In this document: piece after piece, positions 8,936 through 18,234 of the stretch
Layout of the letters: each line of letters opens with the position of its first letter
Numbering within the stretch: position 1 is the stretch's first letter
Assembly (NCBI GenBank): GCA_025358925.1
Contig: JANYHT010000015.1
Coordinates: forward strand, 32,230 to 96,229
Length of the DNA stretch: 64,000 nt
DNA from: Gemmatimonadaceae bacterium
Lineage (GTDB): Bacteria > Gemmatimonadota > Gemmatimonadetes > Gemmatimonadales > Gemmatimonadaceae
Direction of reading: 5' to 3'
The notes under the pieces: model-generated
What the model was told of the DNA's origin: nothing
Databases searched by the model: none
The model's input: only the letters and a program-made list of their open reading frames with translations
Program-made: the position numbers and the translations under genes

Positions 8936-9171
8936 TGCAGACGCCCACGAGCGACGAGGCGCGCTATACTGCCGACGAAGAACGGGCACTCCGTGAATCG
9001 GTGGCTTCGGGAATTGTACCGAACTGCCCGCGATGTGCCGTGCGCATGACGACCCGGCCAATCGGTGGGGGGTCGTTCGGACTCGGCTATCGACGACAGC
9101 GGGAATGGTTGCTTTGCCCGTCGTGTAAACGCAGCGCAATCTTTGATGTGAAGCGGGGCACTCGAACCTGA
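8935..9171 (+). CDS. Small two-CxxC zinc-ribbon protein
   Basis: 78 residues with two knuckles, CPRC at about 31-34 and CPSC near 62-65, spaced as in a rubredoxin-type zinc ribbon. The spacer contains a Gly-rich GGGSFGLGYRRQREWLLC stretch. It starts within the stop of the oxidoreductase gene (TGATG), so the two are co-translated. No function is recognised; such small ribbons often bind nucleic acid or a protein partner. The short length and tidy cysteine spacing argue for a real gene rather than chance. Confidence 0.7.
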   Translation: MQTPTSDEARYTADEERALRESVASGIVPNCPRCAVRMTTRPIGGGSFGLGYRRQREWLLCPSCKRSAIFDVKRGTRT

Positions 9172-9287
9172 GGATGTTGTCGCAATTTCCCGGTGCACTT
9201 GCTCCCCACCATCGCTAAGTTCCTCCACGGTCCACTCGGATCCGTCCGCGCCGTCGGCCCGGCGCACTTCTGCCCGACATTTTCGCA

Positions 9288-10187
9288 GTGTCCTACACGC
9301 AACTGACCGATACTCTGCGGCTCGCGCAAACAAGCGCACCCAGCGGGAGTGGTGAGTCCACCATCGCCTCAACGTTCACCGAACGTCTCGAGCGGAGTTT
9401 TTCGCTGCTCGGCGAATTCGTACCGGCGCTTTTTGGGGCGCTCGTCATCCTCTTCGCCGGCTATCTCGTGGCGAAAGTTGTTGAGAAAGGCACGCAGCGG
9501 TTGCTCCGCCGCGTGCACTTCAATCAGCTCCTCGAGCGTGGTGGTGTCATGCACGCCGTCGAGCGCTCAGGATCGCATCTCAACCCTGCAAAAGTGGTGT
9601 CGAACTTACTCTTCTGGTTCGTCATGTTTGCGGTACTGCTGATCGCGGCGAATGCCATCGGACTTGAGTCACTGGCCAACGTGTTTTCGGAGTTGGTGAG
9701 TTACATCCCCAGCGTGATTGCAGCGATCGTGATCATCATTCTGGGTATTGTGCTCGGTGGATTTGTGGGCGGTCTAATCATGGCATCGGCCGGTGGTCTG
9801 CACGGTGGGCCGTGGTTGTCTCGCACGGGACGTGGCGGCGTGATCGTGCTGTCGGTCTTCATGGCACTGCAGGAGTTAGGCGTGGCGACCGACATCGTCA
9901 CCACCGCGTTCGCGATCCTCTTTGGCGCCGTCGCATTAGCACTCGCCTTGGCGTTCGGGTTGGGCAACCGCGATCTGGCGGCGGAAGTAACGCGCGAGTG
10001 GTATCAACAATATCGCGCCGAGCGTTCGGCCATCGAAGCGGAAGCGGCGGCCGATGCTGCGGAAGAACTGGCAGAAGAAGCGTCCGAAGTTGAGACGGAC
10101 GCTGCCGAAGAAAAGTCAGAGGCGCTCGCCGAGGAGCGTCGTGTTGCAGCCGCGAATCGGAAGTCTGACCCGGTTGTGCTGACTTGA
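9288..10187 (+). CDS. MscS-related conserved TM-helix protein
   Basis: 299 residues. Hydrophobic helices occur near 40-66 (FVPALFGALVILFAGYLVAK), 100-125, 135-165 (YIPSVIAAIVIIILGIVLGG) and 185-235. The sequence ALALAFGLGNRDLAAEVTREWY is the signature of the conserved TM-helix repeat family related to small mechanosensitive channels, usually without the MscS beta domain. The last 65 residues are an acidic and Ala/Glu-rich coiled coil (AEEASEVETDAAEEKSEALA). It probably sits in the inner membrane and may be involved in osmotic or envelope stress. Start is GTG at 9288, with no better candidate. The stop overlaps the ATG of the next gene. Confidence 0.75.
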   Translation: MSYTQLTDTLRLAQTSAPSGSGESTIASTFTERLERSFSLLGEFVPALFGALVILFAGYLVAKVVEKGTQRLLRRVHFNQLLERGGVMHAVERSGSHLNPAKVVSNLLFWFVMFAVLLIAANAIGLESLANVFSELVSYIPSVIAAIVIIILGIVLGGFVGGLIMASAGGLHGGPWLSRTGRGGVIVLSVFMALQELGVATDIVTTAFAILFGAVALALALAFGLGNRDLAAEVTREWYQQYRAERSAIEAEAAADAAEELAEEASEVETDAAEEKSEALAEERRVAAANRKSDPVVLT

Positions 10188-11071
10188 TGCGGCGTGTGCG
10201 ACTGGACGCGGCGTTGCTGTTGATTGCGGCGATAATTGGCGGGCCTCTCGCACTGTGCGCGCAAACAAGAACAGCGACAAAAGCGGCAACAGCAAAAGGG
10301 AAGTCGTTCACGCCGGACAGCGTTGCTGCGATACGGGCCTATCTCGCGGCCGATGATTCGTTTTACGAGGCGCGTGTATTAGCGGCGCGCGGGCGATATT
10401 TGCAGCGCGCGGCGTGGGCGAATCTTGGTGATCGTTGCAATCCTGGATCACTTCGCGTTTTTCCGTCCGACACAACGCCCGCGCAGCGTGAATCGTTGCA
10501 GCAGTTGGCGGAACAGATGGAGAGTACCGTGTTAGCGCGCGGTGTCGGCTCACGGCTCGATACGCCTGACGCCCGCGCGTTGTTGCGTGTGATCGTCGGG
10601 TGGGAGGCAGGCATTGATCGACCGCGATGGGATGGTAACGAGCGGGTGCCGCGGAGCGCGATTGCAACGGGGCTCACCGGCGAGGTGCCGGATCCGCGCG
10701 GAAAAGGCTGTCTCAAGTCTCCAACCGCGGCGGATACGGTGACCGTTGTGGTGCCGGGATTTGCGGGCATGGATTTTCCAAACGCCTCGACACCACGCGT
10801 GAAGGGTTACTTCGGCGCGCTTGCGCAACAACACGCGCGTGATGAGTTCTTTTCCGCCGTCGGTCGGAAGGATGTCACGGCCGAGTTGTCGTACATTTTG
10901 GTAGCGCCAATCGTGATTTGGCGTGGGTGGGCACTCGTTGGCGTGGACCGTCCGCGCGAGAAGGGTGGTGTAGAAATTGGAGTCGCGAGCAATGGCGGCG
11001 CGGTATATCTGATGCACCGAAGTGGGGTGGAATGGCGCCTTCTATCAGTTGTTCGGAGCTGGGGTTCCTGA
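10187..11071 (+). CDS. Secreted protein of unknown function
   Basis: About 294 residues from the ATG at 10187, which overlaps the previous stop (TGATG); a TTG one codon earlier is also in frame. The N-terminus is a clear Sec signal peptide (RLDAALLLIAAIIGGPLALC, then AQT). The mature part has a helical segment that may include DDSFYEARVLAARGRYLQRA and a C-terminal beta-rich domain with VIWRGWALVGVDRPREKGG and MHRSGVEWRLLSVVRSWG. I do not recognise a domain. Its coupling to the membrane-channel-like gene suggests a shared envelope role. Confidence 0.65.
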   Translation: MRRVRLDAALLLIAAIIGGPLALCAQTRTATKAATAKGKSFTPDSVAAIRAYLAADDSFYEARVLAARGRYLQRAAWANLGDRCNPGSLRVFPSDTTPAQRESLQQLAEQMESTVLARGVGSRLDTPDARALLRVIVGWEAGIDRPRWDGNERVPRSAIATGLTGEVPDPRGKGCLKSPTAADTVTVVVPGFAGMDFPNASTPRVKGYFGALAQQHARDEFFSAVGRKDVTAELSYILVAPIVIWRGWALVGVDRPREKGGVEIGVASNGGAVYLMHRSGVEWRLLSVVRSWGS

Positions 11072-11104
11072 GCTCGCTTTGAAGCCGTTTGTAAGTCGTT
11101 GAAA

Positions 11105-11155
11105 CGTAAAGGTTTACGAGCGGCTCTTCGCGTTGATTTCACGTGGCGAGCCGCT
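11105..11155. promoter_or_regulatory. Palindrome and hairpin upstream of gyrA
   Basis: CGTAAAGGTTTACG (11105-11118) is a palindrome with a GG centre that looks like an operator half-pair. Directly after it AGCGGCTC (11119-11126) pairs with GAGCCGCT (11148-11155). The second structure could terminate the upstream gene or form part of a gyrA leader; it has no strong T-run. Confidence 0.4.
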
Positions 11156-11206
11156 TAGATTTGATAGGTTGTCAACCTCCTGCTGGACCTCCTCCCCCGC
11201 CGTCAC

Positions 11207-13753
11207 ATGACTGCTCCGAACGCCCGCGAACGTATTCTGCCTCGCTTAATTGATGAGGAGATAAAGGAATCGTTCATCAATTATTCGATGAGTGTCATCG
11301 TCTCACGTGCGTTGCCTGACGTGCGCGATGGACTCAAGCCCGTGCATCGTCGTGTGTTGTACGCGATGAACGAGGCCGGACTATTGCCGGGACGTCCGTT
11401 CAAAAAATGTGCGACCGTCGTTGGTGATGTGCTCGGTAAGTATCACCCGCACGGCGACTCGAGCGTGTACGACGCGCTCGTGCGCATGGTGCAGACCTTC
11501 TCGTTGCGATATCCCTTGGTGGACGGGCAGGGCAATTTTGGTTCGTTGGATGGCGATCGTGCGGCCGCGTATCGGTATACCGAATCGCGTCTCACGCGAA
11601 TGGCGGCGGAAATGCTCACGGACATCGACAAGAATACGGTCGTGTTCGTGCCGAACTTTGACGATCGGTTGCAAGAGCCGAGTGTGTTGCCTTCGGGCGT
11701 TCCCAACTTGCTGGTGAATGGGTCGTCGGGCATCGCGGTTGGCATGGCCACAAACATTCCGCCGCACAATTTTCGTGAGATTTCGGAAGCGGTGATCACG
11801 CTCATCGATAATCCGGATCTTGCCGCTGCGGAGCTTCGAAAGATTGTGAAGGGCCCGGACTTTCCGACTGGCGGATTTATTTACGGTCGCGCGGGCATCG
11901 CCGATTATCAGGATACCGGACGTGGGCGTATCGTCATGCGCGCGCGCGCGGTGATCGAAGAGAAAGAGTCGAGCGGTCGGTCGCAAATCGTTGTGACTGA
12001 AGTGCCGTATCAGGTGAACAAGGCCAAGTTGGTGGCGGACATCGCCGACTTGGTGCGTGAGCAGAAGTTGACTGGCATTAGTGCGCTGCGTGATGAATCA
12101 GATCGCGACGGTATACGCGTGGTCGTTGAGCTCAAACGCGATGCGATTCCGCGCGTGGTACTCAATCAGCTGTATAAGCACACCACCATGCAGTCGACGT
12201 TTGGCGTCATCATGTTGGCGTTGGTGCCGGACGTGAACACGCGGCAGCTCGTGCCGAAAGTGCTCACGCTCAAGCAGTGTCTCTTGCACTTCATCGAGCA
12301 TCGCCATGAAGTAATTGTACGTCGCACGCAGTTTGATCTTGATAAGGCGCTCGAACGTGCGCACATCCTTGAAGGGTTGAAAATTGCGGTCGATCACATC
12401 GACGAAGTCATCGCGCTCATTCGCGCCGCCGACGATACGCCGTCGGCGAGTGCGCAGTTGCAATCGCGTTTTGCACTGAGTGAGCGTCAAGCTGAGGCCA
12501 TTCTCAATCTGCGCCTCGCCAAGCTCACGAATCTCGAGCGCGATAAGCTCGAAGAAGAGTTGGTTGAAGTGCGCGCGTTTATTGGGGAGATGCGTGGCAT
12601 TCTCGAGTCGAAGCCGCGTCGCATGGAGATCATGAAGGGTGAATTGCTCAAAGTGACGGAGCAGTTCGGCGATGAGCGTCGTACCGAAATCGTGAGCGAT
12701 GAGGGCGAGTTCTCGATCGAAGACTTGATCGCCGAAGAAGAGATGGTGGTGACGATCTCGCATCAGGGTTACGTGAAGCGTACGGCCGTGTCGCTCTACA
12801 ATCGGCAAGGTCGCGGCGGTAGGGGCAAGCAAGGCGCCGATCTCAAAGATGGCGACTTCATGGAGCGGTTTTATGTCGTGTCGACCCACACGTACATCCT
12901 GATTTTCACTGATGATGGTCGATGCTTCTGGATTAAGGTGCACGAGTTGCCGCAGGCCGGACGCGATACGCGCGGCAAGCCGATCGTCAACTTGATCAAC
13001 GTCACACCAGACACGCGTATTCGCGCGGTTGTGCCCGTGCGCGAGTTTACCGACAGCGAGTTCTTACTATTCTGCACAAAGAACGGCACTGTAAAGAAGA
13101 CCGCGTTGTCGCAGTACTCGAATCCTCGCGCGAATGGCATCAAGGCCATCAAGATCGAGGACGACGATGAGTTGATGGATGTGCAGGTCACCAGCGGTTC
13201 CAACGACGTGGTCTTGGCGACGCGTCACGCGCTTTCGGTGCGATTCCACGAGAGTGACGTTCGCGAGATGGGACGCGACACCACGGGCGTGAAGGGCATC
13301 GAGTTGCGTCCGGGCGATAGCGTCGTAGGCATGGTCGTGATCAAGCGCGACTCTACGCTGCTGGTTGTGACGCAAAAGGGGCTAGGGAAGTGCTCTGACA
13401 TCGAGGAATACCGCGTCCAGAAGCGCGGCGGAAAAGGCATTCTCACGCTCAATCGCACCGACCGTACTGGTGACGTCGTGGCATTGATGGAAGTCGTACC
13501 GGCAGACGAGTTGATGCTGATGACTCGGCAAGGCGTTGCGATTCGTATCAAGGTGAGCGAAATCCGCGTCGCCAGTCGCGCGACGCAGGGTGTGAAGCTC
13601 GTGGCCCTCGACGACAAGGACATCGTGTCCGCCGTCGCTCGTGTTATTCCCGACGATAAGGACACCGTGATCGACGCTGTCGAAGCTACGTCTGCGGATC
13701 CAGGGTTTGGTGAGCTCGGCCTCACCGATGGTGATGCTGGCGGGGGCGCATGA
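11207..13753 (+). CDS. gyrA: DNA gyrase subunit A
   Basis: 848 residues, full length. The breakage-reunion core shows [20 protein letters not shown], the quinolone-region motif [15 protein letters not shown] and the catalytic tyrosine in [10 protein letters not shown] (Tyr124 by count). Ser85 and Asp89 occupy the positions of E. coli Ser83 and Asp87, so the quinolone pocket looks like the sensitive type. In the C-terminal beta-pinwheel the GyrA box appears as [10 protein letters not shown], confirming gyrase rather than ParC. It pairs with GyrB to introduce negative supercoils. gyrB is not in the window. The next gene starts before or at this stop. Confidence 0.98.
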   Translation: MTAPNARERILPRLIDEEIKESFINYSMSVIVSRALPDVRDGLKPVHRRVLYAMNEAGLLPGRPFKKCATVVGDVLGKYHPHGDSSVYDALVRMVQTFSLRYPLVDGQGNFGSLDGDRAAAYRYTESRLTRMAAEMLTDIDKNTVVFVPNFDDRLQEPSVLPSGVPNLLVNGSSGIAVGMATNIPPHNFREISEAVITLIDNPDLAAAELRKIVKGPDFPTGGFIYGRAGIADYQDTGRGRIVMRARAVIEEKESSGRSQIVVTEVPYQVNKAKLVADIADLVREQKLTGISALRDESDRDGIRVVVELKRDAIPRVVLNQLYKHTTMQSTFGVIMLALVPDVNTRQLVPKVLTLKQCLLHFIEHRHEVIVRRTQFDLDKALERAHILEGLKIAVDHIDEVIALIRAADDTPSASAQLQSRFALSERQAEAILNLRLAKLTNLERDKLEEELVEVRAFIGEMRGILESKPRRMEIMKGELLKVTEQFGDERRTEIVSDEGEFSIEDLIAEEEMVVTISHQGYVKRTAVSLYNRQGRGGRGKQGADLKDGDFMERFYVVSTHTYILIFTDDGRCFWIKVHELPQAGRDTRGKPIVNLINVTPDTRIRAVVPVREFTDSEFLLFCTKNGTVKKTALSQYSNPRANGIKAIKIEDDDELMDVQVTSGSNDVVLATRHALSVRFHESDVREMGRDTTGVKGIELRPGDSVVGMVVIKRDSTLLVVTQKGLGKCSDIEEYRVQKRGGKGILTLNRTDRTGDVVALMEVVPADELMLMTRQGVAIRIKVSEIRVASRATQGVKLVALDDKDIVSAVARVIPDDKDTVIDAVEATSADPGFGELGLTDGDAGGGA

Positions 13754-14771
13754 TCGCGAAACACGTCACGTGTTGCCGGTGACCATCGCGGACATCGACA
13801 CCACCTTGGTTACGCTCGATCAGCTCGAGCGCGCGGCGCGCGGGCTCGACGGCATCGCGGTGCGCACGCCGCTGATGTTTGTTGATGCACTCAGCGAGCG
13901 TTTCCCGAGCGGTGTGTGGGTGAAACCGGAAATGTTGCAGCGCACTGGTGCGTTCAAGTTTCGGGGCGCGTATACGTTTTTAAGCGCGATGTTGCCTGCG
14001 GATCGCGCGCGCGGTGTGATTGCGCCTTCGTCGGGCAATCATGGGCAAGCAGTTGCCTACGCGGCGCGCATGTATGGCGTGCCGTGTACTGTGGTCATGC
14101 CGACAACCGTGACGGCCGCTAAACGTGCGGGTGCAGAGCGATATGGCGCAACGGTGATATTGGCCGGCGTGACCACGCTTGATCGGTTGGCGAAAGCCGA
14201 CGAACTCGCGCTCATAAGCGGCGCGATTGTGGTGCCACCGTATGATCATCCGCTCATTATCGCGGGGCAGGGTACACTCGGCTTGGAGATTGTGCACGAT
14301 CTCCCCGATGTCGGCACCGTGATCGTGCCGGTTGGCGGCGGCGGCTTGTCTTCGGGCGTTGCTGCGGCGGTAAAGTTGCGCAATCCCAATGTGCGCGTCG
14401 TGGGCGTCGAGCCAGCGGGCGCGCGCAAATTGTCCGCAGCGCGCGCGGCCGGTCATCCGGTGACGCTCGAGCATTCGTCCGGACTACCCGACGGGTTGTT
14501 AGGTGTGCGGATTGGGACGCGAAATTTTGCGCACCTTGAACGCTTCTGCGACGAGGTTGTGCAGGTTGATGATGCGGCCATTCGATGCGCGATGCGCTTC
14601 GTGCTTGATCGACTGAAGTTGGTGGCGGAGCCGAGCGGCGCGATTACGATCGCCGCATTGATGGAAGGATTGGTGGTGCCATCCGGTCCAACGGTAGTGG
14701 TGCTGAGCGGCGGCAATATTGAGTGGCCCGGATTGGTAGCACTGATCGCTGACCCACTGCCGGCGATCTGA
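13728..14771 (+). CDS. Threonine/serine dehydratase-like PLP enzyme
   Basis: About 347 residues from the first ATG in frame (13728); a TTG at 13707, ATG at 13734 and GTG at 13779 are alternatives, so the start is uncertain and may overlap gyrA. Fold type II hallmarks: the Schiff-base lysine in GAFKFRGAY, the phosphate and substrate loop [19 protein letters not shown], the glycine loop [13 protein letters not shown], and the C-terminal VLSGGNIE. There is no ACT regulatory domain, so it resembles catabolic TdcB, serine racemase or threo-3-hydroxyaspartate dehydratase more than biosynthetic IlvA. It would deaminate threonine or serine in the cytosol. Confidence 0.85.
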   Translation: MVMLAGAHDRETRHVLPVTIADIDTTLVTLDQLERAARGLDGIAVRTPLMFVDALSERFPSGVWVKPEMLQRTGAFKFRGAYTFLSAMLPADRARGVIAPSSGNHGQAVAYAARMYGVPCTVVMPTTVTAAKRAGAERYGATVILAGVTTLDRLAKADELALISGAIVVPPYDHPLIIAGQGTLGLEIVHDLPDVGTVIVPVGGGGLSSGVAAAVKLRNPNVRVVGVEPAGARKLSAARAAGHPVTLEHSSGLPDGLLGVRIGTRNFAHLERFCDEVVQVDDAAIRCAMRFVLDRLKLVAEPSGAITIAALMEGLVVPSGPTVVVLSGGNIEWPGLVALIADPLPAI

Positions 14772-14777
14772 GAGCTC

Positions 14778-16253
14778 ATGCCCATGTCGCGCATCCTCGT
14801 GGCGGACGACGACCCATCGGTTCTTGAATCAGTCACGTGGCTGCTGAAGGAAAACGGATACGAAGTCGTGCCGACCAACGGTGGGGCGGCGTGTCTTGAT
14901 CAACTCGAACGTCGTTCGCCTGATTTGTTGCTGCTCGATATTCTCATGCCGGACGCCGATGGGTTGCAGCTCTTAGAACGGATCAAGAGTGACGAGCGGT
15001 GGCGCGACTTGCCGGTGCTCATGCTGTCGGCGCAACCGCCGGAGGATGCGTCCGTGCGCTCGTTGGGATTGGGCGCGGCCGACTTCATTCGCAAACCATA
15101 CCGACCGAAAGAACTGCTCGCGCGGGTTCAAGCGCATTTGCGCATGGGCACCGTGTTGCGCGCCACGCGGTTGGCGTTGGTGCGCACGGAAGAAGCACTC
15201 GTTCGTGCGCAGCAAGACGCCGACAGTCGACGCAAATTGGTCGATATTTTACACGAGGTAACGGGCGATTTGTCGGTGTCCGAACTCTTTCACTTGCTCG
15301 TCCGTCGCGCTGCGCGTGCCCTCGGCGTGTCGCATTGCTCGGTCGTGCTTGCGCGACCCGGCGAGGCATCGGCGGTTGTGGTGGCCGCGTATGAAAATCC
15401 AAAATTGCAGCAGCTCACGATTCAGCTCGATCGCTATCCCGAGCTGAAAGCCGCGCTCGACAGCGGACAGCCGGTGCTCGTTGAAGATCTCGACACGCAT
15501 CCGCTGTATGAAGGCGTGCGGCATGTGTGGGGTATCGAAGGCATCGAGATACCCATTCGTTCGGTGATTGCATTGCCGTTCACGATTGAACGCGGACAGT
15601 ACGGCGTATTTCTCGTGCGTCGTACGCGCGACCAAGAGCCGTTTGGGGCGTCCGATCTTGAGTTTGCGCAAGCGGTGATTACGGCCGCGGTCGCGGTCAT
15701 TCAGCGCGCGCAAATGGTGGAGAGCACCATGGCGGACAACGCGCGTCTTGAACAACTCGCGCAGACCGATCCGCTCACACAACTTCTCAATCGTCGCGCG
15801 TTGACCGAGCGCATTACGGCAGAGATGGAGCGCGCGTTGCGGTACGACTCAACGCTCGCCCTGCTGATGATTGACCTGGATCACTTCAAACGCGTGAACG
15901 ACACCTACGGCCATTTAGTGGGTGACGATGTCTTGCGTGATGTCGCCAAACTTTTGGTGGATACTATTCGCGTGAGCGATATCGTCGCGCGCTACGGCGG
16001 TGAGGAATTCCTGGTGTTGTTGCCGGAAACAGATGATGCCGGTGCAGAGTCGTTCGCCGATCGCATTCGTGCAGCGGTGGAAGAGCACGACTTCACGGAT
16101 AGTGGTGAACATCCGCAGTTGCGATTGACATCCAGTATTGGCGTCGCGATGTATCCGGCCGCGCGTATTGAAAGTGTCGAGGATTTGTTTGCGAGAGCTG
16201 ATGCGGCGTTGTATCGCGCGAAGGCAGATGGGCGCAATCGCGTGCGGCTGTAG
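14778..16253 (+). CDS. Response regulator with GAF and GGDEF: diguanylate cyclase
   Basis: 491 residues. Residues 5-125 are a receiver domain (ILVADDDPSVLESV; phospho-acceptor Asp in LLLLDILMPDADG; Lys in FIRKPYRPKELL). Residues about 160-310 form a GAF-type sensor domain (SELFHLLVRRAARALGVSHC). The GGDEF domain follows (TDPLTQLLNRRALTERI, MIDLDHFKRVNDTYGHLVGD) with an intact active-site GGEEF and an inhibitory I-site RVSD exactly five residues before it. It should make cyclic di-GMP with product inhibition, gated by phosphorylation. No histidine kinase is adjacent. The start follows the dehydratase by only a few bases, so it is probably in the same operon. Confidence 0.93.
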   Translation: MPMSRILVADDDPSVLESVTWLLKENGYEVVPTNGGAACLDQLERRSPDLLLLDILMPDADGLQLLERIKSDERWRDLPVLMLSAQPPEDASVRSLGLGAADFIRKPYRPKELLARVQAHLRMGTVLRATRLALVRTEEALVRAQQDADSRRKLVDILHEVTGDLSVSELFHLLVRRAARALGVSHCSVVLARPGEASAVVVAAYENPKLQQLTIQLDRYPELKAALDSGQPVLVEDLDTHPLYEGVRHVWGIEGIEIPIRSVIALPFTIERGQYGVFLVRRTRDQEPFGASDLEFAQAVITAAVAVIQRAQMVESTMADNARLEQLAQTDPLTQLLNRRALTERITAEMERALRYDSTLALLMIDLDHFKRVNDTYGHLVGDDVLRDVAKLLVDTIRVSDIVARYGGEEFLVLLPETDDAGAESFADRIRAAVEEHDFTDSGEHPQLRLTSSIGVAMYPAARIESVEDLFARADAALYRAKADGRNRVRL

Positions 16254-16259
16254 CGTCGC

Positions 16260-16534
16260 ACGCGCGTGATGGCGCTACAGGCCCGTCGCAACGCGCGAAT
16301 GGCGAGCATCGTTTGTGTGAGCAACAGCGCGGAGGCGATACACCAGCACGACACGAACGCTCGATCAAGCTGCGCCAGCCACGCGAGGTTGAACCACGAG
16401 TCGGACGGGCGCATAACGGCACCGTACTCACCGCAATCGGCGTACCCATAGACACGGATACGTGCGACGCGCGTAGAAACAGCGGCGGACAGTGCCGCAA
16501 AGAGCGTCGCGATCAACATCCATCGCGCAATCAT
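16260..16534 (-). pseudogene. Truncated BlaR1/M56-like N-terminus
   Basis: Starts in a 4-base ATGA overlap with the stop of the blaI-type gene, exactly where a BlaR1/MecR1 sensor peptidase gene normally begins. The first 90 or so residues have the right character: a membrane-entry helix (MIARWMLIATLFAALSAAVS) and a second one (LDRAFVSCWCIASALLLTQT) followed by LAIRALRRA, as in the first two helices of M56 proteins. The frame then continues as antisense of the diguanylate cyclase gene to a stop at 15992, without the HEXXH metallopeptidase domain. I read it as the stub of a deleted sensor gene. A short functional membrane protein cannot be excluded. Confidence 0.5.
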
Positions 16535-16917
16535 TTGCCGGTCCGATGGCGCCGACCAGCATGCACTTCGCGCGCGAGCTGCTTCAGTTCGTCCGGCGAC
16601 ACACCGTGCTGATCCACCAGCTGCGCCAAGAGCGCGTGCGGCAAACCGTTAAACAACGTGGTCAGTAGTCGCGAGAGTGCATTCTTCTGCGCGGCATGCT
16701 GTTGCACGCGCGGAAAGTAGCGATGACCGCGTCCCTCGGCCCCGCGCCGGACAAATCGTTTTGCTTCGAGATTCCGCAGCATGGTCAATACAGTGGTATA
16801 TGCAAACGGCGCATCGAGTCGCTCGCGTACTTCGGACACCGTGCCCGAATCCACCTCCCATAACATCGCCATTATCTCGAGTTCGCGCTCACCTGGCGAC
16901 GCATCAGTCATGTCCAC
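16531..16917 (-). CDS. blaI: BlaI/MecI/CopY-family transcriptional repressor
   Basis: 128 residues, normal length for the family. The winged-helix N-terminus reads ELEIMAMLWEVDSGTVSEVR followed by LDAPFAYTTVLTMLRNLEAK, where AYTTVLTML is the recognition helix. The C-terminal dimerisation part contains LSRLLTTLFNGLPHALLAQL. Such repressors sit on TACTA/TAGTA inverted repeats and are cleaved when a coupled BlaR1 peptidase senses its signal. Here the operator is present upstream, but the partner gene is only a stub, so the repressor may be orphan or served by a BlaR1 elsewhere. An ATG two codons later (16911) is an alternative start. Confidence 0.9.
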   Translation of the reverse strand: MDMTDASPGERELEIMAMLWEVDSGTVSEVRERLDAPFAYTTVLTMLRNLEAKRFVRRGAEGRGHRYFPRVQQHAAQKNALSRLLTTLFNGLPHALLAQLVDQHGVSPDELKQLAREVHAGRRHRTGK

Positions 16918-16932
16918 CTCGGCGCCAATATC

Positions 16933-16956
16933 TAGCTACTAGCATGATAGTAGCTA
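16933..16956. promoter_or_regulatory. Perfect BlaI-type operator palindrome
   Basis: TAGCTACTA at 16933-16941 and TAGTAGCTA at 16948-16956 are exact inverted repeats around a 6-base centre. The TACTA...TAGTA core matches known BlaI/MecI operator sites. It lies 16 bases upstream of the repressor start, so autorepression is expected. It could also control the divergent dehydrogenase gene. Confidence 0.8.
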
Positions 16957-16974
16957 TGCGCGTTCCTGTGTGAT

Positions 16975-16990
16975 TTGTCAACTATGACAA
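16975..16990. promoter_or_regulatory. Second inverted repeat in the blaI divergent region
   Basis: TTGTCA at 16975-16980 and TGACAA at 16985-16990 are inverted repeats around ACTA, followed by TAGTAG. TTGTCA/TGACAA also look like -35 elements on each strand. It may be a second, weaker repressor site or a divergent promoter core. Confidence 0.45.
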
Positions 16991-17068
16991 TAGTAGTTCG
17001 TGCCGAACGACCACCCCGCCATTACCTTTTTCCGCTACGTCCCCACCCCTCCTGTCTGGAGTCTTAAA

Positions 17069-18217
17069 ATGCGAATGCTCGTTCTCGGCGCTGGTCTGCA
17101 AGGCTCTGCGTGCGCGTTCGACCTCCTGAACACGCCCGCTGTCGAACGCGTGATCCTTGCTGACGTTCGCGTTGGCACGTTACCGCCATTTCTCCAACCT
17201 CACCTCGGCGCGCGACTCTCACACGTCGCGCTTGATGTCCGAGACGCCGACGCAGTTCGCGCCGTTTACGCGCAATGCGATGCAGTTTGCAGCGCGATTC
17301 CGTACTATCTCAACCTCCCGCTTGCGCAATTAGCGGTCGAAGTTGGTGTGCACTTCACCGATCTTGGTGGCAACACGGCCATTGTGCTCGAACAACAGCA
17401 GCTTGACGCTGCAGCAAAGCAGAAAGGCGTGAGCATTGTGCCAGACACCGGTCTTGCCCCAGGCATGGTGAACATCATCGCCCAGCACGGCATCGAACAG
17501 TTTGATCGCGTCGAAACCGTACGCCTGTTTGTTGGTGGACTACCGCAGGTGCCAGAGCCACCCGTTGGTTATCAAATCGCGTACTCCATCGAAGGCGTTG
17601 TGGACTATTACACCACGCCATCACTCGTCATCAGCAACGGTGTGCGCGAAACAAAGGTTGCACTCTCCGGGATTGAGCCCGTACGATTTGCCGAGCCGCT
17701 CGGCGAACTCGAGGCGTTTCATACGGCGGGGGGCCTGTCGACAATGGTGTATCGCTATGCGGGAATTATTTCAAACATGGAATATAAAACGCTCCGGTAT
17801 CCGGGACATGCACGCATCATGGAAGCGATTCGTGAGTTGGGACTCTTCTCCACGGAGCCGGTTGATGTGAAGGGGCAGCAGGTGGTGCCGCGCGATGTGT
17901 TTGTTCGGGTGGCTGGTGAAAAGCTACGCAAACAAAAACCAGATCTCGTCGCGTTGCGCGTTGAGGTGACAGGTATGCGCGACGGTGTACGAAGCACGCG
18001 CGCGTGGGAAGTTGTCGATCACTTCGATGCCGCGCATGGCATTTCGGCGATGATGCGCACCACCGGATACACCCTCTCCATCACGAGTCAGTTGCAAGTG
18101 ATGGGAATCATTCCGCCTGGCGTCCAGACGCCAGATCAGTGTGTGCCGCCGCAACGATATTTTGCGATGTTGGCGGATCGTGGGGTGATTGTGAGGGATC
18201 TAGGGATTAGGGACTAG
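17069..18217 (+). CDS. Saccharopine dehydrogenase-family oxidoreductase (lysine 6-dehydrogenase-like)
   Basis: 382 residues from the ATG at 17069, chosen because GGAG precedes it and the Rossmann strand starts at once (MRMLVLGAGLQGSACAFDLL); the frame is open 23 codons further. Other family features are DVRDADAVRAVYAQCDAVCS, AIPYYLNLPLAQLAVEVGVH, FTDLGGNT and PDTGLAPGMVN. The C-terminal domain with GLSTMVYRYAGIISNMEYKT is like L-lysine 6-dehydrogenase and related enzymes that oxidise lysine to aminoadipate semialdehyde. The last residues RDLGIRD and the TAG stop are encoded by a heptanucleotide repeat array that runs on to the next gene. The exact substrate is unproven. Confidence 0.8.
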   Translation: MRMLVLGAGLQGSACAFDLLNTPAVERVILADVRVGTLPPFLQPHLGARLSHVALDVRDADAVRAVYAQCDAVCSAIPYYLNLPLAQLAVEVGVHFTDLGGNTAIVLEQQQLDAAAKQKGVSIVPDTGLAPGMVNIIAQHGIEQFDRVETVRLFVGGLPQVPEPPVGYQIAYSIEGVVDYYTTPSLVISNGVRETKVALSGIEPVRFAEPLGELEAFHTAGGLSTMVYRYAGIISNMEYKTLRYPGHARIMEAIRELGLFSTEPVDVKGQQVVPRDVFVRVAGEKLRKQKPDLVALRVEVTGMRDGVRSTRAWEVVDHFDAAHGISAMMRTTGYTLSITSQLQVMGIIPPGVQTPDQCVPPQRYFAMLADRGVIVRDLGIRD

Positions 18218-18234
18218 GAACTAGGAGATAGAGT
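18194..18234. repeat. Heptanucleotide array TAGGGAT/TAGGGAC/TAGGAAC
   Basis: Five to six consecutive 7-base units, degenerating rightwards (TAGGGAT, TAGGGAC, TAGGAAC, TAGGAGA, TAGAGTA). The array fills the whole gap between two genes and extends 24 bases into the upstream reading frame, whose TAG stop (18215-18217) belongs to the third unit. It ends at the base before the ATG of the next gene. Confidence 0.9.

Noticed and set aside
12098..12943. 281-residue frame on the minus strand in gyrA
   Set aside because: It lies wholly within gyrA, His/Arg-rich, without domain or start signal.
15992..16259. C-terminal half of the BlaR1-like frame as a real coding region
   Set aside because: It is antisense to the well-supported GGDEF domain and looks random (Arg/Ser-rich).
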